The translations under genes and the position numbers were made by a program. The notes under the pieces are model-generated. The model saw nothing but the letters and a program-made list of their open reading frames with translations, was not told the origin of the DNA and searched no databases. Shown piece by piece: positions 8,771 through 18,319 of a stretch of DNA of 64,000 bases (positions are counted from its first letter, which is position 1; each line of letters opens with the position of its first letter). This DNA comes from Ktedonosporobacter rubrisoli (GTDB taxonomy: Bacteria; Chloroflexota; Ktedonobacteria; Ktedonobacterales; Ktedonobacteraceae). The DNA lies in contig NZ_CP035758.1 of NCBI RefSeq assembly GCF_004208415.1, positions 6,076,001 to 6,140,000 of the forward strand, written 5' to 3'.

Positions 8771-9427
8771 CTATGAATCTTTGCGCACAAGGCCCTGTTG
8801 CCAGGCAAAGACAGCGGCCTGTGTGCGATCCATCATATGCAGCTTGCCAAGAATATTGCTCACATGCCCCTTGACAGTCTTTTCGCTAATTACCAATCGT
8901 TCGGCAATCAAGGCGTTAGAAAGTCCATCGGCAATCAGGCGCAGCACATCAAGCTCGCGATCGCTCAAATCTATGAACGGATTGGGCGTATCGCGCTTGC
9001 CGCCGCGTATCTCCTGAACGACGCGGGCCGCTACGCGCGGATGCAGCACAGATTCGCCCTTGGCCGCCTTGCGCACAGTCTCGGCCAGCTCATCGGCGCC
9101 AACTTCCTTGAGCACATAAGAGAGCGCTCCTGCACGCAGAGCCGGAAAAATATGTTCATCTTCGTGGTAGGAGGTAAGCACGATCACCTGGGTATGCGGG
9201 CTTACCTGCTTTACCTGCCTGGTTGCTTCCACACCACCCATGCCCGGCATCAGTAGATCCATCAAAACGATATCCGGCACCAATTCAGCGGCCATACGCA
9301 CAGCCGCCTCGCCCGATTCCACCTCGCCAACTACCGTCACATCGGGCTGAATAGAGAGAAAAGCGCGCACGCCCTGGCGCACAATGCTATGGTCATCCAC
9401 AATAATCACTGTAATTTTATCTTGCAT
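8771..9427 (-). CDS. NarL/FixJ-family response regulator
   Basis: A 218-residue two-component response regulator. The N-terminal receiver domain has the acidic pair DD (residues 11-12), the phospho-acceptor Asp in DIVLMDLLMPG (about 57), a Thr/Ser in VLTSYHED and Lys in SYVLKEVGADE. The C-terminal LuxR-type HTH runs about residues 152-215 with LSDRELDVLRLIADGLSN and EKTVKGHVSNILGKL. It lies 18 bases downstream of the histidine kinase gene, so it is that kinase's partner. An ABC-2 exporter gene pair further upstream on the same strand may be a target (inference from position only). Confidence 0.93.
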   Translation of the reverse strand: MQDKITVIIVDDHSIVRQGVRAFLSIQPDVTVVGEVESGEAAVRMAAELVPDIVLMDLLMPGMGGVEATRQVKQVSPHTQVIVLTSYHEDEHIFPALRAGALSYVLKEVGADELAETVRKAAKGESVLHPRVAARVVQEIRGGKRDTPNPFIDLSDRELDVLRLIADGLSNALIAERLVISEKTVKGHVSNILGKLHMMDRTQAAVFAWQQGLVRKDS

Positions 9428-9445
9428 ATCCTGGCCTCTCCCGTC

Positions 9446-10894
9446 CTAAACGCTGACCGCGCCGGGCTCGCAGCGTGCAATCACCGTCGTACCTTTCCCT
9501 TTTATACTTTTGATCTCTACCTGTCCATGCAAAGTCTGCATACGTTCGCGCATAGATTGCAAGCCAACTCCCTGCCCGCGTCTTGCCGAGACCTCAAAGC
9601 CTTTACCATCATCAGCAATTGATAGAGTAACCAGATCCTTCTCACAGAGCAAACAAAGCTGCACAGAGCTAGCCTGGCTATGCCTTGCCACATTGGCCAG
9701 GGCCTCTTGCGCCACACGAAACATGGCCTCCTCGACAGCCTGGGCCAGAGCCTGCTCTCCTTCCACATTCACCACAGCCGAAATGGCAGTTTGCCCCATC
9801 CAATCCAGAACATATTCCTGCAGAGCCAGCGCCAGCCCTTTGCCTTCGAGCCCCACCGGGCGCAATTCACGAATCAGTGAGTTTAGTTCCTGCTGAGCCT
9901 GGCGCACAAGCCGCTCAGCCTCATTTAAATGAGTTTTCGCGCTCTCGGAATCGTTGCTAAGCAAGGCTTTCGCCGTGCTCACTTGCATCGAGACTGCAAA
10001 GACTTGCTGCTTGACGCTATCGTGCAAATCGCGAGCCAGGCGATTACGCTCTTCCAGCGTGGCAAGCTTCTGACGCGTCTGCAACAATTGCTGTAGCTGC
10101 TCGGCCATCAGATTAAGTCGCCGCGAGAGCGAACCCAGCTCATCGCCCGATGAATCTTTAACAAAAGTAGAGAAGTTGCCCCGGCTCCAGTTCTCTACTG
10201 CCAGGGCTAGATTACTAAAGCGCTTCGTGAAGCCGCGCGCAGTTAAGGCTCCAAAGATAGCCCCAACAAAGCCGGCAAAGATCAGAAAGATCAGCGCGCT
10301 AAGCAAGATAGCAAGCAAAATGGGCGGAAAGATAGTCAGCAAGGGGATGCGCGCATTAACGACATGTGAAACTAGAGCGCCAACCACGTTATCATCCTTA
10401 TCGACAATTGGTGCAATTATTAGCATTCCTCCATCAGCAAGATCCATGGATTGGACAGAGCCATCCGAGCCACTGCTGAGGGCTTTGTGCAAGATGGGAG
10501 CTGCCTGAGCAGGAAGGCGCGCCTGAATGTTACTGTTCGCCGGGAACTGGTCTCGTCCCTCGCTGACTACTACTTGCCCTTTACTATCTACGACGGCAGT
10601 AAAGCGCCGCGTCTCTATCAGAACCTGGTCATCCTCTACCTGTGGAATCCAGTTACTTAGCTTCTCCTTGTCTGGCTTACCAGCTACAAAGTACGTGGCA
10701 GCCTGTGTTGCCTCGCTCTGAATCGAATCCATAACGGCGTAGGGGATGAACTGATTAATCCCCCAGACAACCAAAATGGCAAAAAGGATCTCAACCACGA
10801 GCAGGGCAAGCACCGTGATCAGGGTATACGAAAAGGTAAGTTTCCATTGTAGCCGACTAAAAGGACTGGCCATGCGTGATAAGAGCTTCATCAA
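9446..10894 (-). CDS. NarX/LiaS-type sensor histidine kinase
   Basis: A 482-residue membrane sensor kinase. A first transmembrane helix is at about residues 18-43, an extracytoplasmic sensor domain follows to about 180, and a second membrane helix spans about 188-215. A HAMP-like linker (ENWSRGNFSTFV...DELGSLSRRLN) comes next. HisKA_3 carries the phospho-His in ERNRLARDLHDSVKQQ (about 292-307), and the HATPase domain shows DDGKGFE and GVGLQSMRERM. It is cotranscribed with the response regulator downstream. The signal is unknown. The ABC exporter genes 272 bases upstream suggest a cell-envelope or antimicrobial stress response, by analogy only. Confidence 0.92.
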   Translation of the reverse strand: MMKLLSRMASPFSRLQWKLTFSYTLITVLALLVVEILFAILVVWGINQFIPYAVMDSIQSEATQAATYFVAGKPDKEKLSNWIPQVEDDQVLIETRRFTAVVDSKGQVVVSEGRDQFPANSNIQARLPAQAAPILHKALSSGSDGSVQSMDLADGGMLIIAPIVDKDDNVVGALVSHVVNARIPLLTIFPPILLAILLSALIFLIFAGFVGAIFGALTARGFTKRFSNLALAVENWSRGNFSTFVKDSSGDELGSLSRRLNLMAEQLQQLLQTRQKLATLEERNRLARDLHDSVKQQVFAVSMQVSTAKALLSNDSESAKTHLNEAERLVRQAQQELNSLIRELRPVGLEGKGLALALQEYVLDWMGQTAISAVVNVEGEQALAQAVEEAMFRVAQEALANVARHSQASSVQLCLLCEKDLVTLSIADDGKGFEVSARRGQGVGLQSMRERMQTLHGQVEIKSIKGKGTTVIARCEPGAVSV

Positions 10895-11166
10895 CCACCT
10901 CTCACAGAGAGCAAGCCTTCAGGATTCCCGGTTCTCATGCTCCTGTCTCTAGACAGCGACCCGAGGCCAGAAAAAACAGGACCTCAAACCACAGGCGCAC
11001 GACGCAACCTATGCGTTATCCAGAAACAGAGCCTCCTCTCCAGAGGGGGTATCCATAGTCTGAAGACAGAGCGTAACAATTCCACTCCAATAGTCAGTCT
11101 ATGTGATAATAGCAAAAAGGTCAATCGAGAATGTAGCAAACGAACAGACCTGGAAACAGGCAGGTT
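10895..11166. other. intergenic gap, no gene recognised
   Basis: This gap of 272 bases separates the ABC permease stop from the histidine kinase start, both on the minus strand. It is long enough to hold a separate promoter for the two-component pair. I see no convincing open frame or strong hairpin in it. Confidence 0.5.
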
Positions 11167-11994
11167 TTAACTATGCAGGTTTTGCCTTTGCAAGCACCAG
11201 CCCGCAATTCCGCAAAAGATCAGCGTATAGAGCGCAATGCCTATAGCAGCCTGCCCGGCACTGAGAGTAACATCATGCGTGACATTGAGCGGCACATTGA
11301 GCAGCGAGACATTCTGGTCAACCATAGCGGTGGTCAGGCTGGCAGGAAGATAGAGCGCAACCTGTCCCCATATGCCACCCAGCAAGGATAATCCTCGGGC
11401 CAGCAAACCCTCTAGCAATCCGGCAAAAAGCAGGCTGCCACAAATCGTAATCCAGGGTGAGCGCGTGATAATTCCCAGCATGAAAGTCAGGGCAATATAC
11501 GGAAAAACTGAATAGACCGCACGCACAACGCTCAGCAATAGTTCGACAAATTTCACCTGCGCAATATTGACGCTTCCATGGATAGACAGGGATAAGAGCA
11601 ACGAAAGCCCGCCACCCACCAGGAGAATTACCAGGCCCATCAAAATAGCGGCCATAAACAAAACCAGCACTTTGGTGCAGAGCAGCCAGAGGCGCGGTAT
11701 GCCATGGCTGAGCCACAACTGCATAGTATGCCAGGAGTACTCCTGAGTCGTTATCCAGCCGGCCAGGGCGACAAGTAGCAACCCACCCAACGAGGTAGCT
11801 GTGATTGAGTTCAATGAGACAAACAGCCCAAGCGGCCAGCCGAAGGCGTTTACCAGGCCCGGAAAAGCGCTTCTGGCGGCATACAGTAGCAGAGCAATAA
11901 AGACAAAGAGGAACGTTACGAATAACAGTTCAAGCCAGAAAAGACGCTGTTTAAAAAACCTGTCGATCTCAAGCCGTAAAACATTTACAAACAT
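11167..11994 (-). CDS. ABC-2 type transporter permease
   Basis: A 275-residue integral membrane protein with about six hydrophobic helices (for example about residues 18-40, 55-80, 105-130, 150-175, 185-210 and 245-265). It forms the membrane half of an ABC exporter with the ATPase encoded 16 bases upstream. Short GGG-rich loops and the FVNVLRLEIDRFFKQR start are typical of ABC-2 permeases that sit next to a CcmA-type ATPase. The exported substrate cannot be read from the sequence. It may be linked to the two-component system downstream on the same strand. Confidence 0.85.
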   Translation of the reverse strand: MFVNVLRLEIDRFFKQRLFWLELLFVTFLFVFIALLLYAARSAFPGLVNAFGWPLGLFVSLNSITATSLGGLLLVALAGWITTQEYSWHTMQLWLSHGIPRLWLLCTKVLVLFMAAILMGLVILLVGGGLSLLLSLSIHGSVNIAQVKFVELLLSVVRAVYSVFPYIALTFMLGIITRSPWITICGSLLFAGLLEGLLARGLSLLGGIWGQVALYLPASLTTAMVDQNVSLLNVPLNVTHDVTLSAGQAAIGIALYTLIFCGIAGWCLQRQNLHS

Positions 11995-12010
11995 GCTCTC
12001 TCCTTTAGCC

Positions 12011-12910
12011 TTATGGCGCCTTATGCGTCAATTCCAGATATACATTCTCTAATCCAGCTCTGCCCACGACAATATCTTCAGCTGCGACTCTCTGTCCCAG
12101 CAGAAAATCTCTCACCTGCTCTATAGATATTCCCCAGACCTCAACCTGCTTTTCACCTCGCCGCACCCTACGAACCTCCGGCAGCTTACTGAGGAGTTGC
12201 GCAATATAGTCGGGATCACCTGTATGCACGCACACCGTTTCGCTGGCTCGTAGAAGCTCCTCGACCGTCCCTTGCGCAACTATATGTCCACGCTGCACAA
12301 TTGCTATGCGATCACAGGCAACTTCCATCTCCTGTAATAGATGGCTGCTCATAAAAATGGTCATGCCGCGCGCGGCAAGGGAACGCAAGAGTTCGCGCAC
12401 CTCTTGCGAGCTATAGCGATCCATGCCGCTGGTAGGCTCGTCAAGGATGAGCAGTTCCGGAGCATTGAGCAGGGCAAGGGCTAAGGCCAGGCGCCGGCGC
12501 ATCTCAGGGGCATAGCGAAAAACCAGCTGATCCGCTATATGTTCAAGGCCCGTCAACTTTAAGGTTTCGTCAATACGCTTTTCCGGCAGATCTGGCCGCA
12601 GTCGAGCCAGAATGCCAAGGTTCTGGCGTCCCGTCAGGCTAAGTACCAGGGCCGAGTTTGCCATCATTGCCCCCACGCGTCGCAAGACGCGATTGTGGCG
12701 TGGCGTCACATCCTGGCCAAGAATTCTGATTTTGCCCTTTGTGGGCGCGCTAAGCCCCAGCAGCATACTGATAGTCGTCGTTTTACCGGCACCGTTAGGA
12801 CCCAGAAAACCGAAAATTTCGCCTCTCTCCACGTGCAGCGAGACATTATCAACAGCACGTAAAGACCCAAATTGCTTGCTCAAATGCTCCACCTTGAGCA
12901 CAACTTCCAT
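12011..12910 (-). CDS. ABC transporter ATP-binding protein (ABC-2 exporter, CcmA type)
   Basis: A 299-residue ATPase that powers the adjacent ABC-2 permease from the cytoplasmic side. Walker A is GPNGAGKTTT (about residues 38-47) and Walker B is LLILDEPTSGMD (about 152-163) with the switch His in MSSHLLQEME. The signature region reads YAPEMRRRLALALALL: the expected LSGGQ is replaced by APEMR, a degenerate form also met in this exporter class. GGAGG lies six bases before the ATG. It is the first gene of the exporter pair. Substrate unknown. Confidence 0.9.
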   Translation of the reverse strand: MEVVLKVEHLSKQFGSLRAVDNVSLHVERGEIFGFLGPNGAGKTTTISMLLGLSAPTKGKIRILGQDVTPRHNRVLRRVGAMMANSALVLSLTGRQNLGILARLRPDLPEKRIDETLKLTGLEHIADQLVFRYAPEMRRRLALALALLNAPELLILDEPTSGMDRYSSQEVRELLRSLAARGMTIFMSSHLLQEMEVACDRIAIVQRGHIVAQGTVEELLRASETVCVHTGDPDYIAQLLSKLPEVRRVRRGEKQVEVWGISIEQVRDFLLGQRVAAEDIVVGRAGLENVYLELTHKAP

Positions 12911-13333
12911 GCGCTACCTCCGCAGGCTGACCATGTATTTACCATTCCATCTTGCTAGATAATAGGATAATCTAAAAAGCTAATTCTAACACGCTCCTAC
13001 GGTCGTATCCAGGGTACGACTCAAGATGTATCGAGGAAGAGTTAGCACAGAGCTGCACACAGAGGTAAATCGGGTTGATAGGAGTTCCTCGCCAGGCCTG
13101 CCTTACCAGCTCAGCAAGTGAAAAGAGGAGCAGGCTCTATCTCAATATTCTGCTCCGCGAAAGCGCACAAAGGAGGCCATATGCACGTCTCAACACATGG
13201 CCCCTTTTGTTGTATTGCCGGTCCCTGGCCTTTAGCCTGATCAGCGCTCATTGTAGAGCCTGAGGCCCTTTATGCCGCCAGGTCTCTGGCCCACAGTTTG
13301 AAGCAGCGCCTATTGTAACCAGGCGCGAAGCTG
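12911..13333. other. intergenic region with weak hairpins, no gene
   Basis: These 423 bases separate the E3 gene stop from the ABC ATPase start (both minus strand). A hairpin at about 13169-13213 pairs ACAAAGGAGGCCAT with ATGGCCCCTTTTGT (one wobble and one mismatch) and may end the E3 transcript. A second, GCGCCT/AGGCGC, lies just after the E3 stop at about 13307-13328. No open frame with a ribosome-binding site was found. Confidence 0.45.
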
Positions 13334-14698
13334 CTAATTCTTGGTAAGGATATGGATCGCCTTGCCAAGGGCATTCTCGGCGCTCTCCTGCAGCGTCTCG
13401 CTCAGTCCAGGGTGCGCGTAAAGGATCTCGGCAAGATCGGTTAAGGTTGCCCCCATCTCGATAGCCAGGGCCGCCTGACCGATAATATCGCCGGCGCGCG
13501 GCCCGACCAGGGTAGCACCAAGGACCACCCCATCTTCTTGCGAGGCCACAACCAGGGCAACGCCATTGTCGCTACCCAAGGTCAGAGCGCGCCCATTGGC
13601 AGCTAATGGGAAGCGGCCTTGCACGACCTGGTAGCCGGCTCCCTTTGCCTGCTCGGCCGAGAGACCTACAGTAGCGATCTCCGGGGTTGTATGCACGATG
13701 AGCGGGGTAACCAGAGGCGCAAACTGCACGCGTTGCCCGGCTCCCACTTCGGCGGCGAGCTTGCCCTGCTTGAGGGCGATACTGCCCAGCGCCTGGCCGC
13801 CCGTACAATCCCCCACGGCATAGATACGCTCAACCGTGCTTTGCTGCATCGTATTGACGGCAATTCCAGCGCGCTCATTGAGCTGCACGGCGACGGCATC
13901 AAGATGCAAGCCGGCGGTATTCGGGCGCACTCCTGCAGAGAGCACAAGAGGTCGCTCGCTCACTTCGGCCAATTTGACCTTCGTGACTACCTGCACGCCA
14001 AGCTTGCGTAAGCCTGCCTGCACGAGGCGCAAGGCAGCAGGATCGACGCCATCTAACAAGCGCTCGCCTGGCAGAAGCAGGCGCACTTTTACGCCAAGGC
14101 GCGCAAAGATCGTCGCCAGTTCCAGGGCGATGTAATCGTTGCCGGCAATACTCAACGTCGCCGGCAGCTCGCTAAGACGCAAGGCCTGCTCTGGCGTCAG
14201 GATCTGCTTGCCATCATAGTCTATGCCAGCAACAGGCGCGGCGCTAGCCCCCACGGCCAGAATACATTGCTCAAACTTGAAGCGATGGGAGCCATGTTCG
14301 CCCTCGACGCGCACTTCCTGCTCATTGATAAACCAGCCATTGCCGGTCACGGCCTCAATGCGATTTCCTGAGATCAGCTGACGCACACCATTCGAGAGCC
14401 GATCCACGACGCTTTGCTTCCAGGCCTGCATCTCAGACCAGTTAAAGCTTACTGATTCGGCACGAATGCCCATCTGTGCCAGCTCTTCCTGTCGCGCCTG
14501 CTGATAGCGCTCAGAAGCAGAGAGCAGGGCCTTGAGCGGAATACAGCCGCGATTCAAACAGACGCCACCTGCAGGTCCAGGCTCAACGATGGTTACATGC
14601 CGCCCAAGCTGCGCGGCGCGAATCGCCGCAGCATAGCCGCCGGGTCCCGCGCCAAGGACCAACACGTCAACAGCAGTAGTAACATCACCAACAACCAT
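13334..14698 (-). CDS. lpdA: dihydrolipoyl dehydrogenase (E3)
   Basis: A 454-residue FAD flavoprotein that reoxidises the dihydrolipoyl group of E2 and reduces NAD+. The FAD-binding GAGPGGYAAAIRAAQLG is at about residues 16-32. The redox-active disulfide is in CLNRGC (about 47-52), the substituted second Rossmann is weak (SIAGNDYIALELA), and the C-terminal catalytic His-Glu pair is in YAHPGLSETLQE. The ATG has AAGAGG six bases upstream and lies 16 bases after the E2 stop. It is the last gene of the E1 alpha-E1 beta-E2-E3 operon. Confidence 0.95.
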   Translation of the reverse strand: MVVGDVTTAVDVLVLGAGPGGYAAAIRAAQLGRHVTIVEPGPAGGVCLNRGCIPLKALLSASERYQQARQEELAQMGIRAESVSFNWSEMQAWKQSVVDRLSNGVRQLISGNRIEAVTGNGWFINEQEVRVEGEHGSHRFKFEQCILAVGASAAPVAGIDYDGKQILTPEQALRLSELPATLSIAGNDYIALELATIFARLGVKVRLLLPGERLLDGVDPAALRLVQAGLRKLGVQVVTKVKLAEVSERPLVLSAGVRPNTAGLHLDAVAVQLNERAGIAVNTMQQSTVERIYAVGDCTGGQALGSIALKQGKLAAEVGAGQRVQFAPLVTPLIVHTTPEIATVGLSAEQAKGAGYQVVQGRFPLAANGRALTLGSDNGVALVVASQEDGVVLGATLVGPRAGDIIGQAALAIEMGATLTDLAEILYAHPGLSETLQESAENALGKAIHILTKN

Positions 14699-14714
14699 AC
14701 TTTGCCTCTTTCTA

Positions 14715-16013
14715 TCAGACCATATCTAGCATCAGCTGTTGGGGATGCTCTACCAGTTCTTTGAAGCGTGCCAGGAAACGACCCGAAAGCGCACCGTCGA
14801 TCAGGCGATGGTCAAACGAGAGGGCCAGGGGCATCATGAGGCGAGCGATAATCGTGCCGTCGCGCACCACGGCTTTTTCCTGCAGGCGGCCAACGCCAAG
14901 GATGGCCACCTCTGGATAATTGATGATCGGCGTCCCGCTGCTGCCGCCAAAGCTGCCCACGTTATTCAGGGTAAAAGTGCTGCCAGCAACTTCATGCACG
15001 GCCAGCGTGCGTTTCTGCGCGCCGGCAACCAGGTGCTCAAGCTGCTCGGCAATCTGCAAGACTGTCAGCTTATCGGCATCGCGCAAGACGGGGACCAGCA
15101 AGCCCTCGGGCGAATCGGTAGCCACGCCGATATGATAGAAGCGTTTATAGACAATCTCGCGCTTCTCTTCGTCAAGGCTGGCATTAAAAATAGGAAATTC
15201 TTTGAGCGCTGGCAGCAGCAATTTGATCAGCAGGGGCATATAGGTCAGGCGCACGCCGCGCTTCTCGGCGGCGGGTTTGAGGGCCTGGCGCAAGGCTGCC
15301 AGCTCGGTACCATCCAGCTCATCAAAGGCCGTGGCATGGGGCACGGTCCGCCACGAGCGCTCCATATGCTCAGCGATGCGTCTGCGCAGACCGGTGAGGG
15401 GCTGGCGCTCCTCCAGAGCGGCTGAAACCTGAGTTGTTGCTGGCCGACCGACCGTCTTAGCCTGTCCATTCGCCCCGGGCAGCGCGGGCTCGCTCTGCTC
15501 AGAGATTGAAGCTGCCACGGGCTTAGCGTTTTTCAAGCCCTCGGCATAGGAAAGCACGTCATCCAGCGTCACTCGTCCGTTCGGCTGCGACGAGGGGACC
15601 TGCGCCAGGTCGATGTCAAGTTCAAAGGCGCGTTTACGCACGGCCGGGGCTGCCAGAACACGCTTGGTAGACGCTGGCTGTCCCGCGTTTGTCAGCGGAG
15701 CAGCTGAGTTCACTGTAGTCACCGGCGGCGCGGCTGCTGCGGGCTGAGCGGCAGGTCTGTTAGCCGGCGCCTTATCGCTGCCTGTCTCAAAGGTCACCAG
15801 CAGCTCACCCAATTTGGCCACCTGCCCGGCCTCAACGCGAATCGTCGCAATCCGTCCCGCCACCGGCGAGGGTATTTCCACCACAGCTTTATCGGTCTCA
15901 ACCTCGACCATTGGTTGATCAAGCTTCACAGTATCGCCAGGGTTGACAAGCCAGCGGCGTATCTCGGCCTCCTGCATTCCCTCTCCCAGGTCCGGTAGTC
16001 TAAATTCTTGCAT
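14715..16013 (-). CDS. 2-oxoacid dehydrogenase E2, dihydrolipoamide acyltransferase
   Basis: A 432-residue core acyltransferase of a 2-oxoacid dehydrogenase complex. One lipoyl domain lies at residues 1-78 with lipoyl-Lys in VETDKAVVEIPSP. An Ala/Pro-rich linker follows, then an E3/E1-binding domain at about 120-160 (LAAPAVRKRAFELDIDLAQV). The catalytic domain carries the active-site SFDHRLIDGALSGRF near the end. I start at ATG 16013 because GGAG lies seven bases upstream, overlapping the in-frame ATG at 16028. Acyl specificity (pyruvate or branched chain) is not settled by sequence; the leucine genes upstream make a branched-chain role plausible. Confidence 0.92.
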   Translation of the reverse strand: MQEFRLPDLGEGMQEAEIRRWLVNPGDTVKLDQPMVEVETDKAVVEIPSPVAGRIATIRVEAGQVAKLGELLVTFETGSDKAPANRPAAQPAAAAPPVTTVNSAAPLTNAGQPASTKRVLAAPAVRKRAFELDIDLAQVPSSQPNGRVTLDDVLSYAEGLKNAKPVAASISEQSEPALPGANGQAKTVGRPATTQVSAALEERQPLTGLRRRIAEHMERSWRTVPHATAFDELDGTELAALRQALKPAAEKRGVRLTYMPLLIKLLLPALKEFPIFNASLDEEKREIVYKRFYHIGVATDSPEGLLVPVLRDADKLTVLQIAEQLEHLVAGAQKRTLAVHEVAGSTFTLNNVGSFGGSSGTPIINYPEVAILGVGRLQEKAVVRDGTIIARLMMPLALSFDHRLIDGALSGRFLARFKELVEHPQQLMLDMV

Positions 16014-16124
16014 GGCATAGCTCCACAATACTCAACTATTGAAGGGGATAATACGAGCATTTGTGCGTCGAAGATCCGCAGACTGCCCGCCCCCAGAAGG
16101 ATGGGCAGCCATTTTAGCGCCGGT

Positions 16125-17102
16125 TCAGGGCTCCATGACGCGCTTGAGGGCATCTAGCACCTTTTGCGCATTGGGCAAATAGTAATCTTCCTGAGCGGGA
16201 ACAGGATAAGGCGTATCATAGCCGGTCACGCGCTCTATCGGCTTGAGAAGCGAATAGAGGCAGCGTTCGTTGATAATCGCCGTCACCTCGGCCCCCACGC
16301 CGCCGGCGCGTGCCGCCTCGTGTACGACAAGCGCGCGACCTGTCTTCTGGACCGAAGCGGCGATCGTCTCTTCATCCAGCGGCCAGATCGTACGTAGATC
16401 GATCACTTCAACGCTTGTGCCCATCTCCTTCTGAGCCAGTTTCGCAGCTTCCTGCGCCACCGGAACCATCGCCCCATAGGCAAATACGCTCACATCGCTG
16501 CCTTCCTGCAGCACATTGGCCTTACCCAGAGGGATGGTATAGTGCTCTGCGGGAACCTCCTGGCGAAATGAGCGATACAACTTGATATTCTCTAGAAATA
16601 GGACGGGATCGGGATCGGCTACGGCAGCCGAGAGCAGGCCTTTCGCATCGTAAGGATTGGAGGGGATAACTACTTTGAGCCCAGGCGTCTGCATAAAAAT
16701 GCCTTCCAGGCTATCCGAGTGTAGTTCCGGGGTGCGCACGCCTCCGCCATAGGGAGCGCGCACGACAAGAGGACAGGTAAAGACACCGGCGCTGCGGGTA
16801 CGCATGCGCGCCGCCTGCGTTACCAGCTGATTCATACAGACAAAGAGGAAGCCGGCAAACTGGATCTCCGCGATGGGTCGCAGGCCATACACCGCCATGC
16901 CCACCGAGCTACCAATAATCGCCGATTCTGAGAGAGGGGTATCGAAGACGCGCTGCCCGCCGAACTTCTTCTGCAGATGTTCGGTGACCCGGAATACGCC
17001 ACCGTTGGGGCCGATATCCTGTCCTAAAAGGACAACCCGCTTGTCACGCTCAAGTTCCAGGGCCAGGGCTTGATTCAAGGCTTCAATCATCGTTGATTGC
17101 AT
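16125..17102 (-). CDS. 2-oxoacid dehydrogenase E1 beta subunit
   Basis: A 325-residue transketolase-like subunit which pairs with E1 alpha to form the thiamine-diphosphate site. Typical blocks are GQDIGPNGGVFRVTEHLQKKFG near the N-terminus, ESAIIGSSVGMAVYGLRPIAEIQF (about 60-83), RAPYGGGVRTPELHSDS and, in the C-terminal half, VIDLRTIWPLDEETI. It starts five bases after the E1 alpha stop with GAGAGG nine bases upstream, so the two subunits are translated together. The E2 gene follows after 111 bases. Confidence 0.94.
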   Translation of the reverse strand: MQSTMIEALNQALALELERDKRVVLLGQDIGPNGGVFRVTEHLQKKFGGQRVFDTPLSESAIIGSSVGMAVYGLRPIAEIQFAGFLFVCMNQLVTQAARMRTRSAGVFTCPLVVRAPYGGGVRTPELHSDSLEGIFMQTPGLKVVIPSNPYDAKGLLSAAVADPDPVLFLENIKLYRSFRQEVPAEHYTIPLGKANVLQEGSDVSVFAYGAMVPVAQEAAKLAQKEMGTSVEVIDLRTIWPLDEETIAASVQKTGRALVVHEAARAGGVGAEVTAIINERCLYSLLKPIERVTGYDTPYPVPAQEDYYLPNAQKVLDALKRVMEP

Positions 17103-17107
17103 GGCTG

Positions 17108-18187
17108 TTATCCTCTCCTATCTTTTTTCTGCTGCGCATAATGGACAAGATCCTTGCGCTGCTCTTGTAGGCGCGGCGAGAGACTGGCAGCCATATAGTC
17201 AAAGAATTCATCGGGTGGGGGCGGTGGCACAGCTTCAGCCTCATTCACTGCCTGATTGAGCTCTTCCTCAATTTCAGCGAGCATCCGCGCATCCTGCTCT
17301 TCGCTCAGCAGGTCGCACTTGAGCAAGTAGTTGCGCACGCGGGCGATGGGATCTTTAGTCCGCCAGGACTCGACCTCGGCCGCATCTCGATAGCGCGTCG
17401 GATCATCGGCAGTGGTATGCGCGCCCATACGATAGGTAAGCGCCTCAACCAGCGTCGGACCCTCGCCAGCTCGGGCGCGCTCAACTGCCTGCTGCATTAC
17501 ATCATAGACCGCCAGCAGATCATTACCATCGACAAACACCGATGGAATGCCAAATCCGGCCCCGCGCTGCGCAAACGTTGGGGCCGCCGACTGGTGCTGA
17601 CGAGGCACGCTGATCGCCCAGCCATTATTCTGCACCACCAGCACAACGGGAGCCTGAAAGACGCCGGCAAAGTTCAAGGCTTCATTGAAATCGCCCTCAG
17701 AAGTGGCGCCATCTCCGCATACGCCAACAGAGACAACCGGATCGCCAGCGATTTTGGCCGCCATGGCCAGGCCAACTGCGTGCAACAGCTGCGTCCCGAT
17801 CACGATCTGAATCGGCAGGCAATGGGCCTCGCGGGGATAAGCGGGAGTAAAGCCACGGAACGAATAGATAAGCGTGGAAAGGGGCACGCCCTTCAGCAGG
17901 AGAGAAGCTATTTCGCGATACGAGGTGGCCAGCCAATCCTGGGGCTGTAAGGGAGCCGCCAGGCCAACCGCCGTCGCCTCCTGACCCACCAGCGACCCGA
18001 AGGTTGTCGCACGTCCCTGCCGCTGCAAGGCAATGATCTTATTTGAGAAAGCTCGCCCCAGATGCATAGCGCGATACAGAGCCAGCAAACGTTCTGTGCT
18101 AAGGTTGGGCATTTTCCCCACCAGATTACCCTCGGCATCGAGGATCTGATAGGCGACCATTCCAGGATCAATCTGTTGGATCGTCAC
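17108..18187 (-). CDS. 2-oxoacid dehydrogenase E1 alpha subunit
   Basis: A 359-residue thiamine-diphosphate enzyme subunit that decarboxylates a 2-oxoacid and passes the acyl group to the E2 lipoyl arm. The ThDP/Mg motif is GDGATSEGDFNEALNFAG...QNNGWAIS (about residues 155-195). The phosphorylation-loop region YRMGAHTTADDPTRYR is present. The N-terminus resembles the PdhA type of Gram-positive bacteria, and BkdA is the alternative. The start is GTG with AAGGAG six bases upstream. It opens the four-gene operon; leuD lies 132 bases upstream on the same strand. Confidence 0.93.
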   Translation of the reverse strand: MTIQQIDPGMVAYQILDAEGNLVGKMPNLSTERLLALYRAMHLGRAFSNKIIALQRQGRATTFGSLVGQEATAVGLAAPLQPQDWLATSYREIASLLLKGVPLSTLIYSFRGFTPAYPREAHCLPIQIVIGTQLLHAVGLAMAAKIAGDPVVSVGVCGDGATSEGDFNEALNFAGVFQAPVVLVVQNNGWAISVPRQHQSAAPTFAQRGAGFGIPSVFVDGNDLLAVYDVMQQAVERARAGEGPTLVEALTYRMGAHTTADDPTRYRDAAEVESWRTKDPIARVRNYLLKCDLLSEEQDARMLAEIEEELNQAVNEAEAVPPPPPDEFFDYMAASLSPRLQEQRKDLVHYAQQKKDRRG

Positions 18188-18319
18188 GGTTTACTCCTTC
18201 AGTGGCTTTTTAAGAAAATAAGCGTTATCCGTAAGCAGATAGGTAACAAATCCAGGATGGGCAGGCGCAGAGCAACCGCGACGCCATTGTCATGGTTGCC
18301 CCATCAAGCAAGAAACGTA